Source: Oegoconia quadripuncta
Lineage: Eukaryota; Arthropoda; Insecta; Lepidoptera; Autostichidae
Assembly: GCA_949316235.1 (NCBI GenBank)
Contig: OX438747.1
Span: 27,470,618 to 27,534,617 of the forward strand
Direction: 5' to 3'
Length of the DNA: 64,000 bases
Under the pieces are notes generated by a model, which was not told where the DNA came from, searched no databases, and saw only the letters and a list, made by a program, of their open reading frames with translations. Positions 32,201 through 44,200 of the stretch are shown here, in pieces. Position 1 is the first letter of the stretch, and each line of letters begins with the position of its first letter. Made by a program: the position numbers and the translations under genes.

Positions 32201-35200
32201 TGACTCTCGCTCGGTTATGTTAGCCTGGTACAGGCAGGCATTAGTCTGGGGTCCAAGGTAGCAATAGAGTCACATAGGGCACCGTCTACCTTCAGTAGGC
32301 GCCATGCAGAGTACCACTGCTGACCCTAGCTTACAAGAGTTTTTGGTGGTGGTGAGGTACCTTCTCGATGGTATTAGCGATGTTGTCGTCGATGGGCCCC
32401 GAGTTACCGATGCATGTCATGCACCCGTAGCCGACGATGTTGAAGCCCAGCTTCTCCATGTAAGGGACAACGCCTGATTCCTGAGAAAGGAGGAGTTTCA
32501 TATTATAAGGGATTTTTTTTTGATTGGGTACGCGTTTGACCACAACTTGGAAAGTGATGTGGTCTAAGATAAAGCACGTGAACTCAGTAGATGTTTCTTC
32601 TTACAATTTGGGTACGGTACCTTTTCGTAATGAGACTTCATAGATAAAGCTGTAGTTTTTCATGTAGTTCATTCAGTCAAGGTCAAAAATGCTTTATTTT
32701 GTAGGTACACAGGGTACGCTTAAAATTAATAATTTTACATTTTTTAAGCTACTGCTTATTCAAAATGCAATTTTCCCCTGAGAAGAACAAGCAAGAAACT
32801 CGAGGGGTTGCCCTTTTAAAACAGGTTTTTATTTTTACATCACTCATTGTGAAATAACCTGGCATGCGAACGAGATAGTTATGTCCAGGGATGATTATCA
32901 TCGAAATAGTCTGATAAGTTATAATATGCTTTCTTAATAAATTACTGTTTTATAGTATCTTTCAGTTTATTGAAAAGAAGATTTTGCATATCAACAGGAA
33001 CCTTCTTGAAAAAGCGTATAGCCCTTTGAATGAATACTTGCGGTGTCTGCTTACATGACCTGCAAGTTTGTCTTCATTTCTTGTATTGACATCATGTTTA
33101 TCACAATTTTTCATAAATTATGCTATATTTTCTTGACATATTATTATAGATTTCCAAAAAAGAGTGTAGACCACCACATACCTTCAAATAATACGTCACA
33201 ACCCCGGAGCCAGGTGACAGCGAAGTCTTGATATATGGCAGCACACTCAGACCGTTCTCCACCGCCTTCTTAGCAAGAAGACCTGGAAAATGAAAGCAAT
33301 AATGCAGGGAGCTAAACTAGTTGGTTAGATCAGAAAAAGTCATTATTTTGTAAGTGAGAAAAAGTCAGATCTTTCCGAAAATGGTCAGATATTTCTGTAC
33401 CTGACCTGCCATACATATGCCCCTAGCGGGATTCGAACCCGCAACCTTTTGGTATAGTGGTCAGAGTTGCTAACCACTGAACCAAACAGGTCGTCAACAG
33501 ATGACGCTGTGTGTATGAGCAAAGATATTTATTTATATGAAATGTACAAAGGCAAGCTTAACTCCGATAGAGCTTTCTACCAGCAAACCTTAGAGATACA
33601 TTAAATTTCATCAATATGTTAGTTGATTTTGTAATCAAGCGTTGAACAATTTGCCATTTCAAACGTATAATCCTTCTTATTCGGTTGTTTTAGCCCTAAT
33701 TATGTGATCAAAGATATCCCAAACACTAGCGTTTGGATTTTCCAAACATTTAAAGTTTGATACACGAGACAACATCCACGGTTCACGCCTTACGAAATAT
33801 ACAGAAATGCACCCGTGACAGGGGGTGAGACCATCGCCGTTATAACGTGCAAGTCGTTTTTCGTGTAAAGTCCCTTAGTCTTTTACGACATACACGGTAA
33901 GAGATGGGTTCTTCTCTTTACGTGCCGAAACCAGACAGCACTGTTCATGTATGTATACATAGCTGGGATATCTCTGACCACCCCGTTTGAGATATATCTG
34001 ACCACCCCCCTTTGGGATAACTCTGACCACCCCATTTGGGATATCCCTGACCACCCCTATTTGGGATATCCCTGACCACCCCTATTTGGGATATCTCTGA
34101 CCACCCAATTTGGGATAAAGGTCGTGACGTTGTGTATGTTGTCAATAACTTAGCAATAAAGGATGAATCTTTCACTCCACTGTATCCTCGCTCCAGTATC
34201 ATTCTACTCCAGTCTACTCACCAGCGCCAAGCATCACACTCGGATTGGAGGTGTTGGTGCAGGAGGTGATGGCTGCAATGATCACGGAGCCGTGGGAGAT
34301 CGTGTACTCCTTGCCATCACTGAACGAGAAGGTGCCGGTTGTGGACAGCTGGTTTTGGGACAGGCCGTAGCCTTTGAAGCCGACCTGTAGGACATAGGTT
34401 TATTAGATAAAGTCATGGACATTTTGTTTTAAAAACTTACAGCTAATTTAACATTTTTTAAATAGAGAATATTGTTCCAATTAATTCATTTACAAGTTTT
34501 GTTTTTATTGATATATTTTAAACGCCTCCGTGGCTCAATGTAAACAACATCCCACCAAAAACATTCTGTAAAAAACTAGCCAAGTCTCGATGGAGCTGCT
34601 TGATTATCTCTAAAAAGTAATGAAATCTATACAAAGTCGTGCCAAGTGTAAGGTTCCTTACTGCGATTTCTTTATTATTATAGTTAATGTTGTGTGACTT
34701 GGCCGTTGAAGGGTACACAGGGGTACAAAACCAGGTGCTCCATGACACCATTGCACCAATCTGTCGCACACTTGGCACGACTTTGTATAGATTTCATTAC
34801 TTTTTAGAGATAATCAAGCAGCTCCATCGAGACTTGGCTAGTTTTTTACAGAATGTTTTTGGTGGGATTTCACTTCTTTTTGTAGAAACGTGGGCATATT
34901 ATATATATATGCCCACGTTTCTACAAATATACTTGATACTGAAAGTTGAGTCAGTTCTACCATACACCAAGAAAGATATTGAATGGAAGAGACAAGACCC
35001 GTCTTTGGGCATACCAACTACTTGGTAGCCACTAAGTTCATCGTCGTCTTTTAATATTATCGACATTTTTTACGATAATTATTATCTTGCGAAATCAAAC
35101 ACAATTAAACTCAACGACCTTTAGTATATGGACAACAAATCAGAAATACCGATAATATTTAGACTAAAACCTACTTATATCTTTAAGACTTCTTTTGTCT

Positions 35201-38200
35201 TAATAAAAAAAACTTAAAGAAAATATTACTCTGCCTACTCTATCTATACAAACTATAAGCAAAACGTTAACTCTTAATTATTAGACAAGTGTCAATATAA
35301 TTAATTATCAATGAACTTTCTACCAAAGGTACTACCTACCCAGTACTGAAATACAGCTAAATTAATGATATTTTTAAACGAAACGAAGTAATATCTAACT
35401 AAATAAACTAAACTAGAATACTAGAAAAGTACTTATAAACACGAACGCGATTCGAAGTACTGCCTAACTGTAAATTAAGCCTAGAAAACTAAAAGTAGGT
35501 ACTAAATAATTAACAATTAAATAAAGTATTCAATTGAAACTTCTTTTAATTCTGACAATTAAGTAATAATCAGTAATCCGTCACTAACCATATAATTCCT
35601 AACCTGTTTAAATCTTTGAATTAATATAATAACAACCTGCCAATTAACCTTAGCAAACCTCACGAAATAATCAGCGAAATCAACGAAATGCAAATAATCC
35701 CTCCTAATCCCTAGCAAACATTTTCAAGCGCAATAGAAGAATGTCGTAAACGACTGTAACGCGGCCGGTTGCCACTTTGCCATATAAGGTTATCGGAAAA
35801 ACAAAACGTAAGCGCGTTTTAAAATACAGTCAACGCCATCTAGCGACGCGTGCGGGTATCACCGCCACTCTTAGCCAATGCATTATATTTTGACCAAATT
35901 TTCGTTTGTTTATTTAATTTGTGTAATGTTCGAGTAGAATAAAATTAATCGTTTGACTATTTCTTCTTGTAAACTTGTAATAAGTATAAGTAAGTATAAG
36001 TATAAAAGCCAGTCTAGTCTTATCCAGAGTTTTCCTTTAATTTTATTTATATTCGTATTAAAAGCAGAAGGGGAGGCATTCGCCCAGCAGTGGGACGCTA
36101 TAGGCTAGATTAAATTAGAAGATGTGTCCCACTACGCTGGACAGTCGATTTTTTTATGTACCAATAGTAGAAGGGGGCATTACCATATCTCTAATACAGC
36201 TGGGACCAGCTGAAGGTTCTTCGTCAGATATAAAGTTAATCGTTCGACTATTTCTTCTTGTAAACTTGTGAGTATAAGTATAAAAGCCAGTGTAGTCTTA
36301 TCCTGAGTTTTCCTTTAATTTTATTTATATGCGTATTATAAGCAGAAGGGGAAGAATGCGCCCAGCAGTGGGATGCTATAGGCTAGATTAAATTAGAAGA
36401 TGTGTCCCACTACGCTGGATTTTTGCAATGACAGTCGATTTTTCTATGTACCAATAGTAGAAGGGGGCATTACCATATCTCTAATACAGCTGAGACCAGC
36501 TGAGGGTTCTTCATCAGATACTTCAGACCTTCGATTTTTGACATCAAATGAAGCGGCCCACCAAGTTGAATATTTTTTGTAAAGGCGGTATATATGTCGA
36601 TCTCTAATAGTTTGGTTGGGCTCTTGTGTTTCCTAATCAGGGTCACCAGGTACTCCAGATCTTCGATTATCCTAGTTTTTATAGTTTTCCCTTTATGTGG
36701 CCATTGAACCATAACTCTGTACCAAATTTCAGCTCTCTGAGTTTATGGGAAGTACTAGTTCTATTTTGATGATCATGAGTGAGTGAGTGAGTGAGTGTCA
36801 TAAATGCGAAACTTTGCTTTCGCTTAACTCCGGAACTAAATGACCTACAGACTTGAAATTTTGGATTTTGAGTATGTGATTATAGCTTACTGGATGACGA
36901 AAATTTCTGCGTTCTAGTCTTATCCAGAGGTTCTAAAATAGGGGCCTGAAAATGCGGCGAAATGGTTCCAGTAAAGGATGGTACGGCAGTGTTTGCTTCG
37001 CGCTCGACTTGGCGGGGGCACAGCCGTGCCCCCAGATGTAACACCGCTTTGGGACTTAGTAGTAGAAATATTGGGAATTACAAAGGTAATTTTAAAATTT
37101 ATTTATGTTACTACATACTACAGCCATGTTAAATCACAAATAACAATGGAAAATTATACCTGACGGCTAATAACAGGTTCTCACATATAGAAATATTGTA
37201 GGTAGACAATATAATAGTGGTCTAATAAAGCGCTCAGCAGGATCGAACGCTACACATATACTACGTAGCTTACATATGTGATAGCCATACATACATGTAA
37301 AACATTTATAAAATAAGTTACTTAGATACATAGATATATTGCAACATTGCGACATATTGCAACCTTTATGAAAATGAAAAAAAAAAAGACTAAACAGCAT
37401 GCGGACGTGGTTGGTGGTAGGGCATTTTGAATGTCCGCCTGGCTAGCTACCACCATGTTATCTAAATCTGCCGCCAAGCAGCAATGTTAATAGCATTGTT
37501 GTGTTCCGTTTGTCAGAGATAATATAGCCAGTCCCCCAAATGTGTTAGGGTTTCCGGGTTGTTAAAGCTGTTTTTTTGTATCAAAATCAAAAAAAAATCA
37601 ATTATCTTTCTATGTATCTACATAGAACATTTTTTTTTTAATAGACGATTAAAAGAAGATATTGCTAACGATACGTCTCGCTGTGGGAACGCTTGTGTGG
37701 AAGAGATCGACATTGAAGTGGTCATATAACAGTTTGTTGTAGTTATTGCTCGCACGCCACATAAAGGTGTTTTACTTGTAGTTGGATGTTACTACAGGGA
37801 GCCATATTAAGTTATTATGTCTCAGAGGCTTATTAGGGACATTAATATCTAGATATGTGATAGAAGTTCGGGGCAATCTATTAAACCTTGTGCAAACCTT
37901 TTGTAGAAAGGCAAAATCTGCAATTTCGCGATATTTTGTCAATGGAAGTAGGTGGTGTTATTTTTTTTTTTTATATGAGAGGGCGGCAAACGAGCATGCG
38001 GGTCACCTGATGGAAAGCAATCACCGCCGCCCATGGACACCCGCAACACCAAAAGGGTCACAGATGCGCTGCCGGCCTTTGAGGAAGGTGTAGGCTCGTT
38101 TCTTGAAGGTTCGAATGTCGTACTCGTTCGGGAATACCGCTGCCGGAAGTCCGTTCCACAGGGTGGTCGTACGTGGTAAGAAGTTTCTTGAGAAACGTAC

Positions 38201-41200
38201 AGTGGTAGACTTCCACTCGTCCAAGTGATGTGGATGGAAATTAATTTTCGGCGAGAAGTGTATCGGTTAAATTGAGCAGCGGGTATTAGCTCGAACAGTT
38301 CTTCAGAACACTCCCCATGAAATGTCCGATAGAGAATGCAGAGGGACGCGAGGGAGGGAGGGAGGTGTATTTTACATAATGCCTATGCCTAAACTAATCT
38401 TTTTTTAAACTAACCTAACAGGGTGTCATATCAACATCATCATGTATAGACTGTTATTTTGTAAGACCTAATGTTAACACATGAAAGCATAAATGAATAT
38501 TACATTCCGTGCATAGTCCGTTAAAATCGTAGATATTCCCAACCAAACACAACGTCATTAGTGAAACAGAGCCAAAAACGCGTCCTAATGCAATTCGCGG
38601 AATCACTAATGATTATCATTCACAACTTGTTTAGCAAAGTTAGCGACAATTGTAATAATGTCAGGGTCATCGCGTAATGAGTACCAACGAAAGCTAATGA
38701 GGTGGATTGTTTAATTTGTTATTTGTATCTATTCGCTACAGATTATTAGATAGGTAGTTACTTCGTTACAGATACATCACACCAATACAAAAGCGAAAAT
38801 ACCTACGTATAACGCCTTTGGCATTAAGGCTGCGCAGTTGTGGAATGTACTACCACAAAATATTCAAAGTCAAAGTCAAAAAATATTTATTTCGTAGGAT
38901 AAAGATTATCACTTGAAAACGTCACATTTTTTATCTTAATATTAAAATTATTGACATTATTGCTCATTCGCAAAGCAGATTTCCCAGAGAAGAACGAGCA
39001 AGAAACTCAAGGGTTGCTCTTTTAAATAAGTTTGAGTTACAATTATATTATATTGTATAATTAGGCTGAATATCGCCGAGCGGTCTATGTCCATGCTTGT
39101 TTATCATCCAGATAGTCAGGAATTTTATAATAGCCTTTGGTAAATAATGTCTGTATTACGATGGTTTTGGATTTATTTAAAGGTGAATTTTGAATGTCCA
39201 CTGGAACCTTATTATTAAAGCGTATACATTGCCCCTTAAATGACTTAGTGACTTTGTGTAAACGGCTGACATGAACAGCAAGTTTATTTTTATATCTGGT
39301 ATTAACATTATGTATATCACTATTTTTCTTAAACGATTCTATATTTTTTCTTACATACATTAAGTTTTCGTAAATATATTGCGATGCTAATGTTAATATA
39401 TTAATTTCTTAAAATTTATTCCTAAAATCTGGGGTCCAGTTTGTAAATCGCACGCAATTCGTCACGCAGAATCGCTCGCAGTGTTTAAACTGCGTCTAAA
39501 GGAATATTATTTATCTCTTTAATGAATTGTATATACTTACTGTTATATATATTTATGTGTATTTTATTATTGTACTTATTTATATGGTTTGTTTATTTTA
39601 GTAAGTGTTTATCTTTGTATGTATTCTACTATACCTAATGTATTTTCTATGTATCATCTATGTACCTACTGATATTTAAGTTATTCAGCTTTTACTTTGC
39701 ACTATCCAACTACTTATTAAAAAGCTTCTTTAAGTGTGTCTGGAAGAATAATATAATAAATATTTCGGACACTTACACCAATCATCTAGTCACCAAACTA
39801 AGCGAAGCTTGTGCTATGGAAACTAGATAACGGATAAACATACATAAATATTTATATAAACATCCATGACTCGGGAATAAATGTTTGTATTCATCACACA
39901 AACATTTACCCGTCGCGGGATTCGATCCCGCAACCGTTGGTTTCGCTGACAGGGTCACTATCCACTACACCAATCGATCGCCATAATATTAAGATAAGAC
40001 CGCCTTTGTACACTTCATCATCTATGTTAAATGTTCTTTGTATTTTATTTTTGTGTGCAATAAAGAATTTAATAATAATAATAGCCTACAAAATCTTAGT
40101 AATAATACCAACTGTTCGCAGCGAGAAGAAATGTACCATAAGTATGCACATAGTATAAGTAGGCGTCTAGTTGCAGATGCTGTATTTCTGTACAATATCT
40201 TACACAACTTCATTGACTGCTCCCAGCTTCTGGAGCGCTTGGGATTACTAGTACCTAATAGAATATCGGCACGACGCCAACCTAAAATGTTTAGTGTGCC
40301 TTCTGTTCACAAGAACTATGCACAAAATTCTGTTTTGCTGCGGTGCATGCAAGAATATAATAAATATTTTTTGGAAGTTGATATTTTTAATGTTAAATTC
40401 ACTAAATTTAAGAATTCAGTAGTTGAGGTTGTAAAGAGGTAGGACCTTGCGCGCCCAAATGCATGAGTTTTCGTTTCGTTTTAAAATTGTTTCCATTCAA
40501 AGGTATTTGTTTATTACACTCCATCCACATTCTACACTCTCTCACTCACACATACACACAAATGATGTAAAGCAATGCCTTAGTTTTTAGCTTATTTACT
40601 ATCAAAGTTAGCTGAGTACCAGTTAATATTCAAATTGCAAATTAGAAATCTCTATAAATTTGGCTTTAGAAATTTTAAGAAATATTTTTAAATGTGTGTG
40701 ATTTCTATATAAATAAATAAAAATAAATAAATAAGAGCTGAGATTGTTTTGCATGCCGCGCGACCACGCGAGCATGTCATCGAACGAATGCGCTAGTGTT
40801 GTTATCTATGATGACATCTAACTAATATTATAAATACGAAAGTTTGGATGTTTGTTTGTTTGTACGGCGAAACGGATGAACGATTTGGGATGAAATATAG
40901 GCAGAACATAGATTAAGACATAGGATTTTTTTTATTTATGACGACCTGTTTAGTGTAGTGGTTAGCAACTCTGGCCACTATACCAAAAGGTTGCGGGTTC
41001 GAATACAATATGCCCATATTGTTTGTGTGATGAATACGGACATGTGTACCCTAGTTATGGATGTTTTCATTTATAATAAATATTTATTTACAAAAAAGAA
41101 ATATTTATGTAGTATATCAACCATCTGGTATCCACAACACAAGCCTATACTTACTGTGGAACTAGATGGCGATGTGTGTACATATGTCTAAGGATATTTA

Positions 41201-44200
41201 TTTATTGTTATTATTTACTGCAGACATCGAGGACAGTTTTATACAAAACGCGAATCATAGCAACACTTTTTAATATTTTGTTTGAAAAACTATGAATGAT
41301 GGGGACTTTTTTATATGAAGTGGAAGTTGGTTCCTTAATCGCACAGGCTGAACCGAAAAGGATTTAGCGTATGAGTCAGTGAGATGACTAGCACGAATAC
41401 CTGTATTCCCCAGTCAAAACAATAAAACGAAAAAATCGCACCCAAAACCAACTTAAAGAACCCTTTTCAAAACTAAAATGATTTACATCTGGACCCCATT
41501 ATACGGTAATAAAAATTTTCTACGCCATTCCTAATGAAATTAAAATATAGAATCAAACAAATCATTCACCCAAAAACTAAAAAGCTTCTTTGTTAAAAAA
41601 CGCTACTATAACCTAAATAATTTATTTCAAGATAACAAAGTATTTATATGATATTTAAGGATCTTATGATTCCTCAACGCCTGCTTTAAGAAATGTATAT
41701 GTAAAAAATCTTAATATATATATATATATATATATATAACTGTGATAATAACTATAGTTAAGTATAGAGAATAATAAACTGTCAGGCCCTCTCCTAATGT
41801 CAGATAATATTGCCATGCCCCAACGGGGCGTCACAAATATTTATTTAAGACCTAGTTTTACTCGTAAGCATGTACTACTATATTTGTGATAGTGCAATAA
41901 ACATACTGAATACTAGGGTATCAAGGTTTTAGGTTACTACCAGAGCGCAGCCGGCCACCACTCGTGTCACTCAGTGACGGAACCTCTACCGTAAGTGTGA
42001 TTGAGGTCAAGTGCTCACCCTGGATTACTAATTTTTGGCCAAAAAACCTTTCCTAAAGTATCACATGCCAAAGTATGTTTACCAAATTTTCATTTGGCAA
42101 AACAACTTTTCGCAATTTTACAGTTAGCAATACTATTTTCGGCAATTTATTGTTTAACAAATAATTACATGGCAATGTTTCATATTACCAAGTATTATGT
42201 AGTCAAATATCGTTTGGCATAACATGCTCTTTCCAAATATATTGTTATTATACAAATCAATTTGTATATTGGGGTTACAGTTCTAACCTAACCCACTTTT
42301 CTAGCAGTTCTAATCTCGCCTACATAACGTTATTTTTGGAATATTTTTTTTTTACAAAATAAAGCATTTGCTTAATGTATATTTGATTTAATAAAACTTG
42401 AGCAAGTGAAAAGTTGCGAAATTAATATTTGACCAAGTGATTAAAATGCGAAATATAAATTTGCTAAAGATTTTTTTGGGAAATGAAACTACGCACTAGT
42501 TTTAGTGTAAGTTTTTTGGGAAGTAAAATTTGACGAAAAATATTTTGCCAAACGGAAGGATACCGCTCACCCTTTGTACATTAAAAAATCCCCCTAGCAG
42601 GATTCGAACCCGCAACCGTTGGTTTCGCTGACAGGGTCACTTCACTAACCACTACGCCAATTCGTCCTTGAATAAAGCTGTACCATACAAGTAATTTATT
42701 TCCGCAAAGACAAGCATTCTAAACGTACGCGGACCTTGCAGAATCAGCTGTAACCGACGACGCGCATACTAAGTATCGTCCTGGGGGTTTGCTTATCGAG
42801 TTAAATGTGAATTCAGAACAGTACCCACTTGTGAATTTACCCACTAGGGCATTTTAAATGTATATTTAAAGAGCTTAGTTCCCTTAAATGTGACTATGTC
42901 ATTTTATAATAACTAAGTTGTGGAATTCATTTTTTAGAGCTAACTTATAAGTTTGTACAATACCCTAGCACTATCCGACAGTGGATATGCTAAGTCAAGT
43001 TTATACAATAGCCTAGCACTATGCGACAGTGGATATGCTAAGCCAAGTTTGTACAATAGCCTAGCATTATCCGACAGTGGATAAGCTAAGCCAAGGTTGT
43101 ACAATAGCCTAGCATTATCCGACCGTGGATAAGCTAAGCCAAGTTTGTACAATAGCCTAGCATTATCCGACAGTGGATATGCTAAGCCAATTTTTTTTTT
43201 AATTTATTTAGGAGACGCCAACGGGGGTATTGGCTCACCTAAAGTTCTTCCTAATGATTTGTAATCCGAATTTATTTTACATCCTAAAGTTTTCATTCAT
43301 ACTATTTGTAGTGCTACCGGCGATGTTCATAACACTCATGTTTCCGAAAATTGTAATTAATAATATCATTAATGTAAATATAACTCCTACTGTTTTTTAT
43401 CATAATGCTTTTATCCCTAAACACGGTTATGTTTATGGCCTGGGAGTTTATACCGCAGTTTTAATCGTACCTAAACCAATAACTACAGGACCGATTCGGT
43501 TGTGGTCACACAAGATGCGTCAGACATAAGATAGCCAGCTCCCAAAATAAGATGGGGTTTCCAGGTCAGTACGCTCCCACATTCGGCCTCACCTTCACTT
43601 AACATCAGATTGAGGTCAAAGTGCATAAAAAAAGTATCTCTAAATTGAAGGTAACGACAATTAATGTAGTGAACGAACAACAATACATACATTTCTTTAT
43701 TACAATATCAATCAGGGAAGAGCAAGAAAATGTCGACCACGCAATACAGACAATTGTTATGATATATATACATCAAAAATAAAAAAGTAAGATTTATCAC
43801 GTATAGTTAATTTTTAAGATTGACTTAGCGATCATTTTGCGATCGGATCGCTATTGGACAGTACAGTACCATAACCGGCGCATAAACAGTCGCGCGAAAT
43901 AATATTTGTCCTGCTCATTCGCTTGTACGAAACATAGACTATCCCACTCTCACGCCTACGTTGCGCGATAAACGCTGTCACGTTACGGTACCTCGTTTGA
44001 AGTATCGCTTTAAAAAAGTGTGTGTCATCCTGCTCGTTCGCACACATGTTTGAATAAGTCATGCCGCTTCACACGTAAGTATTTCCCTTTGTTCCTAGTG
44101 TAATAATTTGCAAATAATTAATGTCACGGCTGTTTCCCGTAGCGGTAGGCAGAGACCACAGACTTCCACTTGCTACGATCCTGACACACCTCTTCTGCTT

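Noticed and set aside
4262..34215. CRISPR-like arrays
   Set aside because: The repeats are directly adjacent tandem units without unique spacers or cas genes, in an animal genome.
40038..40442. A host protein-coding gene of 134 residues
   Set aside because: The C-terminal two thirds look like a LINE reverse-transcriptase end and the N-terminus is random AT-rich sequence.
42940..43152. A 16-residue repeat protein ([11 protein letters not shown] type)
   Set aside because: The 48-bp unit is divisible by three, which keeps the frame open by chance. There is no other coding evidence.
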